From DSWT01 sp036845725 (lineage in GTDB: Bacteria; Chloroflexota; Anaerolineae; B4-G1; SLSP01), in the NCBI GenBank assembly GCA_036845725.1, contig DAIUDK010000001.1, positions 70,001 through 134,000 of the forward strand: DNA of 64,000 nt, given 5' to 3'. Each line of letters opens with the position of its first letter. Position 1 is the first letter of the stretch. Below the pieces are notes generated by a model. The model saw nothing but the letters and a program-made list of their open reading frames with translations. It did no database searches and was not told the DNA's origin. A program made the position numbers and the translations under genes. This document shows, piece after piece, positions 52,667 through 62,515 of the stretch.

Positions 52667-54691
52667 TTATTCGATGACAGCGATGCGTGCGCGGTGATCG
52701 CTGACTGTAACAGGCAGCGAGACGCTAATGGCAGGAAGGCGCTGTTGAGTATTCAGGTCGTACATCCCCACGTATAATGCGTAAGCTGGCGACGGTTGCG
52801 TGGAAGGCAGAATGAGCCGGTGTTGATCCATGATAATTTCACCCAGTCGCCATCGGCTGGTCGGATAGTTGGTAGCGCAAGGCCAACCATCGTGCTGGCT
52901 CACCAACGTGGATGCTTCATCCGCCACCGCTGCATCATATGTATAGAGATGAACAAACACGGTGTAGTTGACTGCGGCGGGCGCCAAAGCGCGCCAGTAC
53001 AAGGTCACATCAAGCGCGTCATCGCTCCTGTGATAATGATAGGATACCAGTTCGATGATGTCCTGAGCGCCTGTCACTGTTTGTTCGCCATACAGGCCAC
53101 CGAAGCGTATGCTAACCGGCACACCGGGAATGTGAGCATCCGTCCCTTCAGGGATATAAAAGGTAGCAGCGAAAGGATATAGCTCTGGTTTGTGAAGAAT
53201 CTGCCGGGCGAGAAAACCAGCCGGGAAGATTTCGGAGAGGCGCGCCAGACTGGCATGGTCGTCGATAAGAAACAGAACGAATGTCGTTGGCGTCTCCGTG
53301 CGTTGCGGAAGGACCTGACAGATACGTCCATCATAGGGTCGTATTTCCGGGGTTGTGCGTAACACAAAATCGATTGTAGGATGAAACAGGTCTACGGAAA
53401 CCGGAGAAAGGTATACGCTGCCTTCCTGACCGGCGCGCTGCGCCTCGGTCAACGTTTCCCATAAATCCACCTGGAACGCCGCGAACAATTCCGGATGGGC
53501 CGGGTAGCGGATGAAGTAATCGTTGACGGTCAGCGCGGTGCTGGTGAGCAACGTGAGCGCCAAAACCACCGTCGCGGGCCACTGTCCATACTTGCGTTGC
53601 CCAATTCGCCACAGGCTCTCGCTGCCAAGAGCGATGAGTAAGGCCAACGGCGGTGCAGCGCCTAAACCCCGCGTGAAAGTGGGTGCGCCATCGGACAACG
53701 CTGATGGCAACAAACTCACCACCAGCCAGAGAGGAAGCAGCAGCAAATACTTAGCATTGCGCGTGCGGCGACAAATGTAACATGTCAGAATAGACACCCC
53801 AATGATCAAAAGAACGCTCTGCAGCGGGTCAAGGAACGCACGTCCTGGCAAATTGTGACGCGGATACGTATCACCCCAGATGAAAATACCGAGTACGGTT
53901 TCCCAAATGCCGGTGAAGAGAGGTCGCCATCCACTGAGCGCCCCGCTGCTGACATAACGCATCCGGCCAATGAACCATTCAGGATGTCGCAAAAAGTATA
54001 TACCCAACGGCAGATAAGTTAGCAGAGACACAATGGGGATCAGCGCCAAGCCAGGCCAGATGCGACGGAACATCGGGCGATCGAACAATAGAAGCGCCAT
54101 CGTCCAGGCAACGATAAGCAAAGGGATAACACGCGCCGCCGGATAGGCGTACAACGTCAGCCCCAGGAACAAGCCGGATAAGGCAAACCAATTGTTGCGC
54201 TTCGTGCGCACGCCCCGTCCCAAAGCCGCCAGCATCAAGACGGTTCCGGCAGGGACAAGCGCAACCTCGAATCCAATGCGGCTGAGCAAGACATGCGGAA
54301 AGACAACGCTCAAGTTGAAGGCGGCCAGTAGGCCAACGCGACGCGCGCGCGAGTAACCCAGAAACTCGGCGAACCACTCGACAGTCGCCCAGTAGAGCGC
54401 GGGGACGGTCAATGCGCCGGCCAGCACCGAAACCCAGCGCGTCGCCAGGTAATGTACACCGAATAGCCGGAAGATAAGCACCGTCAAATAAATGTGTAAA
54501 GGCTCGAAGCCATCGGCTTCGGTGAAATAGATCGGGCGTGCGCCTCCCTGGAGAATATCAAGCGCCCTCTGATTGTGATGTCCCTCATCCCACCACAGCC
54601 CCGGAGGCATGTCGCGCAATCGCCATAGACGCAATCCCAAGGCCAGTCCCGTGATGATAAACAGCAAGATCATTGTCTGCCGGCGGTTCAT
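52667..54691 (-). CDS. GT39/ArnT-like membrane glycosyltransferase
   Basis: A 674-residue GT-C-type protein starting at ATG 54691, one base after the stop of the preceding gene, so coupled to it. The amino end LRLWRLRDMPPGLWWDEGHHNQRAL carries the Asp-Glu motif after helix one. About ten to twelve membrane segments follow, then a C-terminal beta domain (YTVFVHLYTYDAAV...SQHDGWP...RLGEIIMDQH). It is a paralogue of the enzyme at 47.6-49.6 kb but without any heptanucleotide insertion. Sugar transfer from a polyprenyl-phosphate donor outside the membrane is inferred from the family. Confidence 0.85.
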   Translation of the reverse strand: MNRRQTMILLFIITGLALGLRLWRLRDMPPGLWWDEGHHNQRALDILQGGARPIYFTEADGFEPLHIYLTVLIFRLFGVHYLATRWVSVLAGALTVPALYWATVEWFAEFLGYSRARRVGLLAAFNLSVVFPHVLLSRIGFEVALVPAGTVLMLAALGRGVRTKRNNWFALSGLFLGLTLYAYPAARVIPLLIVAWTMALLLFDRPMFRRIWPGLALIPIVSLLTYLPLGIYFLRHPEWFIGRMRYVSSGALSGWRPLFTGIWETVLGIFIWGDTYPRHNLPGRAFLDPLQSVLLIIGVSILTCYICRRTRNAKYLLLLPLWLVVSLLPSALSDGAPTFTRGLGAAPPLALLIALGSESLWRIGQRKYGQWPATVVLALTLLTSTALTVNDYFIRYPAHPELFAAFQVDLWETLTEAQRAGQEGSVYLSPVSVDLFHPTIDFVLRTTPEIRPYDGRICQVLPQRTETPTTFVLFLIDDHASLARLSEIFPAGFLARQILHKPELYPFAATFYIPEGTDAHIPGVPVSIRFGGLYGEQTVTGAQDIIELVSYHYHRSDDALDVTLYWRALAPAAVNYTVFVHLYTYDAAVADEASTLVSQHDGWPCATNYPTSRWRLGEIIMDQHRLILPSTQPSPAYALYVGMYDLNTQQRLPAISVSLPVTVSDHRARIAVIE

Positions 54692-54692
54692 C

Positions 54693-57600
54693 TTAATCCG
54701 GGCCTCGCATATAGAACGTTTCGATGAAAATTGCGTCACTGCCGGTGGGTGTGGTGAGTCGGTCACCCGTTTCGGGATCGTACAAACCGCACAACAGAGT
54801 ATAGTCGCCGGCGAGTGTATCCACCGGCATGCCCAGCACGTGTTCGTCGAGCACAATCTCGCCGTGCAGCCAGCTCGTGGTCGGCCTCTGCCATTGCGCC
54901 GGCGCTGCATCGTTTTGCGCGATGATGTTGCCGGCTGGATCGAGCACGTGAACGAAGACGTGATAACTTTTCTCACTTTCGGCTTCGGCCTGCCAGACCA
55001 GGGTGACGGTGAGCGGGTGGGACGTTGGTAATGAGTTTAACGGCGAAACGACGTTGGCGCCCAGCAGCGTGGCGACAGGTTCAAGCCGGGTATCCAGGGG
55101 TATGGCAAGCGGCGGCGGCGTCCATTGGCGCTCTATCTCATGCACGAGTAGGGCGTTGGGAAGCGTCAGAGACATCGTTTGTTCGATCCGCGCTTGCCAG
55201 ATGTGCTCGCCGGGCGGGGTACGCGCCGGTAAGCGCAGTAAGATTTCGGTGCGCAAGCGGTCGTCGGGACGCCAATTGGCGATGGGGTACTGTGGCGCAA
55301 TGACGCTGGTGGAAGTGAGGATTGGCGCGCCGGTGGATGTGACCAAATTCAACGTCAACACTGGGTTCGACGGGAGCGACACGGGGTCCATCACTTGCCA
55401 TAGCAACGTCACCCGCACAGGATCACCAGGGGCGGCCTGAGCGCGGTCGAGCTGGCTTCCTAGCAGTTCCAGCCCCGCGCCGGTAGGTGAGGAAATCGGC
55501 GTCAGTCCCGCCTCCAGGGGGCGTTCAGCCCGCGCGGGATGCGAGACGGTCAACGCACCGACGTGCTGAGTAGCAATGGTTTGCCCGGTATCGGCGCGCA
55601 CCAGGCTGACACGAAAAGTGTATTCTCCCGGTGGGATGCCATCCAGCAAGGAAATGATGTAGGGATCCATCACATAATGGTCGGGCGTCCAAAAGTCGGT
55701 GCCGGGCGCCCAGCGCCAGTCAAGAGGACGCGCTGTCGATTGCGTGTCCCAAATCAGCCCATGCTGGTCGATCACCTGGACAACAATATGATAAGGGACG
55801 CCGATGGGGCGCAAGGCTTGCCAGTACAAGGTCAAGCGCGCGGTGGTATCGCCTGAGATCGCATATTGCGGTTGTTCGTAGCCAAGTAGCCGCAACTCCC
55901 CGGCAAAATCCAGCATCAGGCTGTGTTGGACACCCCGCAATCCTTCCGGGGTCAGTGTATCGCCCCGCAACGGGGTATCCACGGCGCTAAAGAAGAGCCA
56001 CAGCGCCAGAATCAACCCGGTGAGCAAGCCAAGCCAGGACAAGGGCAATCCAGCAGTGGATGGTGTCGTCTCGGAGAGCAGCGTGGAAGCCGGAGAAGAT
56101 TCTACCCACAGCCAACGTGGTTTGAACAGGAGCAAAGCCATACAACCGGACAGGCTCAAACCGGTCAGTATCCAGCCCAGGAGGCGAGCCGGGGTGCTGC
56201 CGAAATACACGTGCAAGTCGTGGGTACCGGCTGGGACTTCGATCTGGAGCAGACCTTCGGGTTGACTAGGGGCGACAGAGAGCGATTGTCCATCGAGACT
56301 GGCCCGCCAACCGGGGAAATAGAATTGGCGGTAAATCAGCGTAGCCGGCCGTTCGATGTGAAGGCGATAGGTAGCGTCGAGAGGAGAGCCGACGACGTGC
56401 TGAACGGTGACGCCTTCCGCCGGAGCAAGACGAGGAACAGAAGGAGTCGCGCTTAACTGTTGGCTGAGTTCAGCCGTGTCAGGAAACTGCTCAACCCAAA
56501 CAGGCAAAAACTCACCCAGGGTCGTCGTGCCAATGAATAACGGGGGATACTCAAAAACAACCAGATCGGCCACCGTCGGCGCTTCGGGGACCGATTCACG
56601 CGGCGGGTACAGCCACGGGATGGCGCCGATCAATATGACGGCGGTGATGAGCAAGAGCGACGCTGGCGTGCGCGTGGAACCGGCAGATACGCCAGCTAAC
56701 ACAAAGGCGCCGGCCAGAGCGGTCAAGCCCAGAAAACGCCAGGGGTAAAGCGACAATTGCAGCAGGCTGAAACGATCCCATAACGGACGGGTGAGAGGTA
56801 AAATGAGCGCGGTACAAATAAACAACAGGCTTACCCAGACCCCCAGATATACGCGACGTTTGCTGTTCAAGGTGCGCCATTTCCAGGGCAGGAGAATGGC
56901 TGCGAGCGCCAGCACAATCAAAGGCAAAGAACGAACAACTGGCGGGTTGATCAGCGCCGGATCGGCCGGCATACGCGGCCAGGTGAGAAGTTCCTGTAGA
57001 GGCAAAAAGTTGTTGGGATAATGGTAGCCGCGACTGACGGCGATCTCAGTTTGTACATAGCGCACTTCGGTGAAAGCAGGAAGCCAAAAGAAGGAAAACA
57101 GTAACCCGCCCACAGCTAACCCGGCCAGCGGACGCCACAGGCGACGCCACCCTAGCGACCAGCCGAGCCACAACAAGAACACCCCGACAGGAATACTGGT
57201 CTGGATAGAAATGGGAGGATGGCTGAGTGGGATGGCGGCCAGGGTAAAGGCACTGGCAATCACCCAATAGCCGCCGCGCTGCGCTGCCCGGTGGAGGGTG
57301 AAGCACAACAGTGGGATGAGAGCCAGAGCCAGGCTTTCCTGCAAACTGCCGCGCACAATCGCGTCGTAAAGCACGTAAGGACTGTAGACGTAAGCAAGCG
57401 CAGCGACCCACCCGCCGGCCGCATCCAACAACTCCCGACCTAGCAAGTAGGCGCTCCAAACGGTCAGCACAAAAATCAACGCGACGGCCGCGCGATAGGC
57501 AGTAGTCAAAGGCAGCCCAATGAGATGCCACAAGACGACCAGATAGTGGGAGAGCGGTGGGGAAAAGTTAAACACCGGGTATCCATATCCATGCGCCAGA

Positions 57601-57815
57601 TCAGGCGACCAACGAGGCCAGAGAATACCCTGGCGCACCAGGCGTGTCAGGGCCAGAGAACGGTACAGATGTGGTAACGCATCATTCGTGCGGGGAAGAC
57701 CCGCTTCAAAATAGGGCCACACGGCCGGTAATACGGCCAGCGCCAATCCGATAAAAGGCGCAATGTTTCGCAACACCCGGCCAATTTTATGCGCATCAGG
57801 ATATTGTCGTTTCAT
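54693..57815 (-). CDS. PTPS_related-type membrane protein with C-terminal beta domains
   Basis: A 1,040-residue protein. About 14 membrane segments in the first 560 residues include LALTRLVRQGILWPRWSPDL and GYGYPVFNFSPPLSHYL. Several extracytoplasmic beta domains follow, the last with YHVFVHVLDPAGNIIAQNDA. Its start ATG overlaps the stop of the preceding gene (ATGA). It resembles the proteins at 43.97 and 57.8 kb. The domain name is historical; a pterin enzyme activity is not expected. A surface-glycan role is inferred. Confidence 0.82.
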   Translation of the reverse strand: MKRQYPDAHKIGRVLRNIAPFIGLALAVLPAVWPYFEAGLPRTNDALPHLYRSLALTRLVRQGILWPRWSPDLAHGYGYPVFNFSPPLSHYLVVLWHLIGLPLTTAYRAAVALIFVLTVWSAYLLGRELLDAAGGWVAALAYVYSPYVLYDAIVRGSLQESLALALIPLLCFTLHRAAQRGGYWVIASAFTLAAIPLSHPPISIQTSIPVGVFLLWLGWSLGWRRLWRPLAGLAVGGLLFSFFWLPAFTEVRYVQTEIAVSRGYHYPNNFLPLQELLTWPRMPADPALINPPVVRSLPLIVLALAAILLPWKWRTLNSKRRVYLGVWVSLLFICTALILPLTRPLWDRFSLLQLSLYPWRFLGLTALAGAFVLAGVSAGSTRTPASLLLITAVILIGAIPWLYPPRESVPEAPTVADLVVFEYPPLFIGTTTLGEFLPVWVEQFPDTAELSQQLSATPSVPRLAPAEGVTVQHVVGSPLDATYRLHIERPATLIYRQFYFPGWRASLDGQSLSVAPSQPEGLLQIEVPAGTHDLHVYFGSTPARLLGWILTGLSLSGCMALLLFKPRWLWVESSPASTLLSETTPSTAGLPLSWLGLLTGLILALWLFFSAVDTPLRGDTLTPEGLRGVQHSLMLDFAGELRLLGYEQPQYAISGDTTARLTLYWQALRPIGVPYHIVVQVIDQHGLIWDTQSTARPLDWRWAPGTDFWTPDHYVMDPYIISLLDGIPPGEYTFRVSLVRADTGQTIATQHVGALTVSHPARAERPLEAGLTPISSPTGAGLELLGSQLDRAQAAPGDPVRVTLLWQVMDPVSLPSNPVLTLNLVTSTGAPILTSTSVIAPQYPIANWRPDDRLRTEILLRLPARTPPGEHIWQARIEQTMSLTLPNALLVHEIERQWTPPPLAIPLDTRLEPVATLLGANVVSPLNSLPTSHPLTVTLVWQAEAESEKSYHVFVHVLDPAGNIIAQNDAAPAQWQRPTTSWLHGEIVLDEHVLGMPVDTLAGDYTLLCGLYDPETGDRLTTPTGSDAIFIETFYMRGPD

Positions 57816-60800
57816 GGCATTGTCACCGTGATAGTTCCTAACATTATGCTATCCATTGCCCCGTTATCCGACATCGTGAGCCGCACACCGTTGGGATCGT
57901 AGAGACCGGTTTGGAGCCGATAAGTTCCGGGTAGCATATCGGTGGGAAGGGTCAGCAGATGCGAGTCGATAACATATTCTTGAGCGATCCACCCGGTTGT
58001 CGGGCGACCCCACTGGGCCGGGATCGCATCGGATTGCGCGACAGGCGCGCCAGTTTGCTCTGCGGCGACGAGATGCACAAAGACGCGGTACGAAATGTGC
58101 GTTTCGCCCTCCGCCCGCCAGACAAGCGTTACAGCAAGCGATTGTCCCGGTTTTAGATCGGTAAGGGGTGGATCAAACGAAGCACCCACAAGAGTAGCGA
58201 AGTCGCCGAGAGACACGTCCACTGCCTGGTCGATAGCAGGCGGCGTGAAGAGGCGCTGTGGGGCGTCAATCAGGAGACGGTCAGGCAAGATAGTCTGATA
58301 AGCGCCCGGGTCGAGCGCGAGTCGCCAGGTGTATTCACCGTCCGCGAGGCCGGCAGGAAGGTGGAATGTGTGCCGTCCTACCCACAAATCACCCGCTCGC
58401 CAGCCGGAAGTCGGATGGCTTTCGCGCGTCAGCGGCGCTGTAAAGGTTGCCGCGACATTTCCTGCACCGTCGATGAGCGCAAGACGGGCGGCAAAGTCCA
58501 CGGTAGGACGTTCGCCAACCCACCAGTAGAACGTCGCCAGAAACACGTCTCCGGGAGCAGCCGCGCTTCGGTCGAATGAGGCATTGAGCAACGTGACAGG
58601 CCCCAGTTGGACGTCCATCCGGCGTCCCATAGGAATCTCATCTGGAGTCAGAGGATCTTCGGGAGGGAGCACGCTGAGTTCGCCGAGCGATAGGGATGGC
58701 GAGCCAGGTTGCCCTGCGACATTCAACGTGCGTAACGGGACAAGCGTTTCCCGGTCCACAACGACCAGGACCAGCTCGTAAGTTCCCGGCGGCGTGCCAG
58801 GAATGGTCGTCACGGTATGGCTGTCCTGCGCGTAGAACCCCGGCATCCAGGCGTGGGTCAAGGGCGGCTCGCGGAAATCGCGTGGGGGGATTGCGTCGTC
58901 TCGATCCCAACGCAGGCCGTCAGGCCCGATCACCGTGATGACGCGATGGTAATGTCGGGAGGGCTGCTTCCAGGCTGTCCAGAAGAGATCGAAACGTCCC
59001 TGGGGAGCCGGGCCATCGTCCCCACCGGATGGGATACTCGTCCCCGCGCGCTCGAATCCTAGCAAGGTCAGGCCATCCTCAAAGGAAACGTTGAGCGCAT
59101 GTGTCGTTGGCAAGCGTTCCAATCCAAGACGCTGTAAGGGTGAATTCAAGCGCGGCAACACACCCACGAGACCCAAGAACGCGAGACCCAACGCCATCCA
59201 GCCGGGCGAAAGTGGCGCAGCGGGCGGCGCAAGAGATACGCCAGACACATTAGAGGTGGAAAAATAGAGCGCGAGACCCAGCAACGTGACGAGCGTGAAT
59301 AGGGAGATGCCATTCGCCCAGCGCCGCAGCGGGGTTTCATTAAAACGGACGATGATCGTATGCACACCTGTCGGTACCGCGAAAGTAATCCGGCCATAAT
59401 GCGGCTCCGGTGTGATGGGGACAGGATCGCCATCAATCACAACCTGCCAACCGGGGTAAGCAAAGGCATTGTACGTGGCGGTGAAAGGTTCCGTCGTCGT
59501 GATCCACAGATGCGCGCCGATGGGGCGCCTTTCTGCCGCAAAAGTTGCCCCGGCGGGGAGACCCTCGAGCGCCAGCGGCGACTCGGCAGGCGCTTCCGGC
59601 ATGGCCTGAACCGTGCGTGGGAGATATTCCCCCTTAGCCGTTGTGCCAATCGTATGTGAAGCCTGTTCGAATTGGGCGATGCTGTTTGCCACGGTGACGA
59701 CATCCCTGTCGCCAAAGTCGGTCGTAGGGCAGTAGCGTGGATCGCGCCAGTAGAGCGTGCCGAGGATCAGCAAGACAATGGCGCCTCCGGCGATCAAAGC
59801 GCTACGTCGCCCCTGAGAACCGGTAGCGGTTAGTGAAAGGACTTCAGCGGTGGCAGCGATCAACATCGCCAGGCACAGTGCTGCCGGCCCCAGCAAGCGC
59901 CAGGGAAACTGGACATACTCCAGCAAAGGTACATGTTCCCACACCACACGACTGCTGGCCGTGGTCAACCAGGCATAGCCGAGCAGCGCGATGCTGAAGA
60001 ACAGACAACCAAAACGGCGACGGTCACGGAAACGATACAGGCCCAGCAGCGCCGGGAGGCCTAACAAAACATGAATCATGCCAAGCGCCCGTGGGGGTGA
60101 GGGGTTCAACAAATCAGGATGCACAGTTCTGGGGGCCGCCAGCAGCTCGCCTAATTCGATGAAGTTGTTCCAATAGACGAATACCGGCGGAACGAGCAAG
60201 CGGTCACTATGCACATAGGCGCGTTCCACAAAAGCCGGAAGCCAGAAGAAAGTAGTCAACAGCAATCCCAGGCATATAGCGCCCCCGGCCATAACCAGAC
60301 GGCGATAGCGTTCTCCGCCGTGGGATGTAAAGGCGATAGCGCAGGCCAAGCCATAGGCCGCCAGAAGCGGACTGAAAATCAAGGCGAAAACGTTGTGCGT
60401 CAGAAGAATCGCCGCGTAAGTGAAAGCCACCCCCACCATGTAACGTCGGTTGCCCTGCTGTACCAGGCGTCCCATCGCCCACAATGCAAGCGGCAAAAGT
60501 CCCCAGGCTGCCGTCTCCGCCAGATTGCCACGGAAATAGGCATCGTAGGCCAGATAGGGGGCATAAGCATAAGCCACCGCTGCCACCAGAGCATTGCGCG
60601 GCGCGAAATAGTCGCGTGCGAGCAAGTAGGCTCCCAGTCCCGCACCGACCGTCGCCAGCGCGAAAGCGGCAATCAGGACGATTTTCAACGTGGGCAGAAT
60701 GAGGCTGAGAGGCAAGGCCAGATAATAGGATAATGGAGCATAGAAATTGAAGAATGGAAAGCCATATCCCAAAGCCATATCTGGCGCCCACCGGCTATAC

Positions 60801-61012
60801 AGGACGCCTTGGCGAACTAACGATTCCAATTGGGCAAGGCGGAGAAGGTGGAAGTATAAATCGTCCGAACAGACCCCTTCTAGCTGAAACCAAGGACGGA
60901 TCGCAGCCAGGCAAAGAGCCACGACGCCCAAAATCGTCCAAACCCAGGCAGGAAAGGGCTTTTTTTTAGTGCCTATACCCCAACAGTTCAAATGAAATTG
61001 CAACCGTCGCAT
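57812..61012 (-). CDS. PTPS_related-type membrane protein, first gene of a three-gene operon
   Basis: A 1,066-residue paralogue of the next gene. Its membrane part includes LAQLESLVRQGVLYSRWAPD and GYGFPFFNFYAPLSYYL, and several beta domains follow, ending with YRVFVHLVAAEQTGAPVAQ. The ATG at 61012 has only a weak AGGA upstream. It leads the operon with the two downstream genes (ATGA overlap, then a one-base gap), transcribed from the duplicated promoter at 61097-61124. Confidence 0.82.
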   Translation of the reverse strand: MRRLQFHLNCWGIGTKKKPFPAWVWTILGVVALCLAAIRPWFQLEGVCSDDLYFHLLRLAQLESLVRQGVLYSRWAPDMALGYGFPFFNFYAPLSYYLALPLSLILPTLKIVLIAAFALATVGAGLGAYLLARDYFAPRNALVAAVAYAYAPYLAYDAYFRGNLAETAAWGLLPLALWAMGRLVQQGNRRYMVGVAFTYAAILLTHNVFALIFSPLLAAYGLACAIAFTSHGGERYRRLVMAGGAICLGLLLTTFFWLPAFVERAYVHSDRLLVPPVFVYWNNFIELGELLAAPRTVHPDLLNPSPPRALGMIHVLLGLPALLGLYRFRDRRRFGCLFFSIALLGYAWLTTASSRVVWEHVPLLEYVQFPWRLLGPAALCLAMLIAATAEVLSLTATGSQGRRSALIAGGAIVLLILGTLYWRDPRYCPTTDFGDRDVVTVANSIAQFEQASHTIGTTAKGEYLPRTVQAMPEAPAESPLALEGLPAGATFAAERRPIGAHLWITTTEPFTATYNAFAYPGWQVVIDGDPVPITPEPHYGRITFAVPTGVHTIIVRFNETPLRRWANGISLFTLVTLLGLALYFSTSNVSGVSLAPPAAPLSPGWMALGLAFLGLVGVLPRLNSPLQRLGLERLPTTHALNVSFEDGLTLLGFERAGTSIPSGGDDGPAPQGRFDLFWTAWKQPSRHYHRVITVIGPDGLRWDRDDAIPPRDFREPPLTHAWMPGFYAQDSHTVTTIPGTPPGTYELVLVVVDRETLVPLRTLNVAGQPGSPSLSLGELSVLPPEDPLTPDEIPMGRRMDVQLGPVTLLNASFDRSAAAPGDVFLATFYWWVGERPTVDFAARLALIDGAGNVAATFTAPLTRESHPTSGWRAGDLWVGRHTFHLPAGLADGEYTWRLALDPGAYQTILPDRLLIDAPQRLFTPPAIDQAVDVSLGDFATLVGASFDPPLTDLKPGQSLAVTLVWRAEGETHISYRVFVHLVAAEQTGAPVAQSDAIPAQWGRPTTGWIAQEYVIDSHLLTLPTDMLPGTYRLQTGLYDPNGVRLTMSDNGAMDSIMLGTITVTMP

Positions 61013-61085
61013 CGACTTCGATCCTACCTCGCAGAGTATGTGTCAGTGAAATGCCGGCCTTACCTGACAATAACAAATGCTCTAC

Positions 61086-61126
61086 ACAAGTCCTCTATCA
61101 TACCCTAACCGGGTCAAGCGGCAAGT
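61086..61126 (-). repeat. 41-bp promoter repeat, copy 2
   Basis: This block is nearly identical to 52581-52621. The conserved core includes the -35, the 16-base spacer, the -10 and about ten bases beyond the start point, wider than promoter boxes alone would require. Confidence 0.85.
61097..61124 (-). promoter_or_regulatory. Promoter of the three-gene glycan operon
   Basis: TTGCCG (61119-61124) and TATGAT (61097-61102) are 16 bases apart on the minus strand. The leader to the ATG is about 78 bases. Confidence 0.7.
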
Positions 61127-61129
61127 GAC

Positions 61130-61158
61130 TTGTCGAATTGGTGATTTCCCCCTATACT
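61130..61158 (+). promoter_or_regulatory. Promoter of the Gmad2/GerMN lipoprotein gene
   Basis: TTGTCG (61130-61135) and TATACT (61153-61158) are 17 bases apart, back-to-back with the minus-strand promoter. Confidence 0.6.
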
Positions 61159-61221
61159 TCTTGCAGGGGGACCCAATAATCCTCTGTCGATGTGAACCCA
61201 GTGTTTGCAAGGAGGAGAGCC

Positions 61222-62472
61222 ATGCGTGCAATGTTGCGAGCGATCTGTATCCTGATATGCTTGACGTTGTTATCAGGCTGCGGCATCATCGGGCGGACAC
61301 CGACCCCGATACCTGGCTTCGCTTCGTCGACGCCAGATGCACTGCCATCTCCGGTGATCGTGGAGCCGGAGACAGCGGTTCCGCCAACGCCAACGTTTGT
61401 CCCGCAACCCACCTTCACCCCGCAGCCCGGCGCGGCGGTGTCGCAGGTCATTGTCCTGGACTACCCGCAGAATAATGAGACGGTCGGCAATCCACTGACG
61501 GTGCGCGGGCGCACAGCAGTTATGCCATTCGAGGCGACGCTTGTTGTGCGCGTATATGACGCGTGGGGGCAACTGTGCGGCATCGCGCCGATCTGGGCGC
61601 AGGGCGAGTATGGCGGTCCGGCGACCTTTGAGGGCAGCGTCGCGTATGGCGGCGTGCCGGGCGCGGGCCGCGTCGAAGTGGCGGACGTGAGCGCCAAAGA
61701 CGGCAGCGACGTTGCCAAAGCCAGTGTTGCAATAACGCTGGCCGGTTCTCCTAACGGCGGCTACATCGAAATGCCCGCGCCGCTGGCTCAGGTGACAATC
61801 CCCACCCGCGTGCTGGCACGCGTGGGGCAGCCGGGCGGGCAGGTCAATGTGACACTGACCTGGGATGACGGCACGCAGTTTGCCCACGTCGTCACGCTCT
61901 TGCCCGGAAAGGATGGACGTGGCCTGGCGGTCATCAGTATGGACTGGGTCGCCGATCCACGCCCACCACATCCGGCCACGCAAGGTGCGACGCTCTACAT
62001 CCACGACCTGGCAGGGCAACTCCTGGCGCGGCAACCTTTGACCGTCCTGCATCCCGGCGATGCCAATACGCTCGGCGTCAACGTCTACTGGGTGCGCAGC
62101 GAACAGGTCACGCCGCAGCCGATTCGCGTCCCGCGCACGCAAGGAATCGGGCGGGCTTCGCTTGAGGCGCTGCTGTGGGGACCGGTTCCCAACAACCTGG
62201 AAGGCTTCCAGACGGCGATTCCGCTGCCCGCGGAAGTGCTCACGGCGGCGAATCGCGGCGCGGACTGGGGCGAACGCGTGCGGGTGATGGGCCTCACGAT
62301 CGTCGATGGCGTGGCGCGCGCGGACTTCTCGAAGGAACTGCTGGCCAATGCCGGCGACGCGGCACGGATGTCGCGCATCCGCCAGCAGATCGAGCAGACG
62401 CTGCTGCAATTCAGCACCGTCAAACAGGTCATCATCACCGTGGAGGGACAAACGGGGATGCTGGGACCGTAA
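61222..62472 (+). CDS. Lipoprotein with Gmad2 and GerMN domains
   Basis: A 416-residue protein starting at the ATG after AGGAGGAG. The signal peptide ends with lipobox LLSGC, so LspA should process it. After a Pro/Thr-rich linker come a Gmad2 Ig-like domain (VIVLDYPQNNETVGNPLTV; AWGQLCGIAP) and, after further beta sequence, a C-terminal GerMN domain (VNVYWVRSEQV, ALLWGPVPNNLEGF, ADFSKELL). These domains are named from spore germination/sporulation proteins of Firmicutes but occur widely in non-sporulating bacteria, probably as cell-wall or peptide-binding modules. Confidence 0.9.
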   Translation: MRAMLRAICILICLTLLSGCGIIGRTPTPIPGFASSTPDALPSPVIVEPETAVPPTPTFVPQPTFTPQPGAAVSQVIVLDYPQNNETVGNPLTVRGRTAVMPFEATLVVRVYDAWGQLCGIAPIWAQGEYGGPATFEGSVAYGGVPGAGRVEVADVSAKDGSDVAKASVAITLAGSPNGGYIEMPAPLAQVTIPTRVLARVGQPGGQVNVTLTWDDGTQFAHVVTLLPGKDGRGLAVISMDWVADPRPPHPATQGATLYIHDLAGQLLARQPLTVLHPGDANTLGVNVYWVRSEQVTPQPIRVPRTQGIGRASLEALLWGPVPNNLEGFQTAIPLPAEVLTAANRGADWGERVRVMGLTIVDGVARADFSKELLANAGDAARMSRIRQQIEQTLLQFSTVKQVIITVEGQTGMLGP

Positions 62473-62515
62473 ACGCATGTTGGGCAGCTATCACCACTCT
62501 TTTGGGAGGTGTATT

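Noticed and set aside
54693..61012. PTPS_related proteins considered as pterin biosynthesis enzymes
   Set aside because: They are large polytopic proteins without the zinc-binding histidines of 6-pyruvoyl-tetrahydropterin synthase; the family name is misleading.
61222..62472. Gmad2/GerMN lipoprotein taken as evidence of sporulation
   Set aside because: No other sporulation or germination gene is in the window, and these domains occur in many non-spore-formers.
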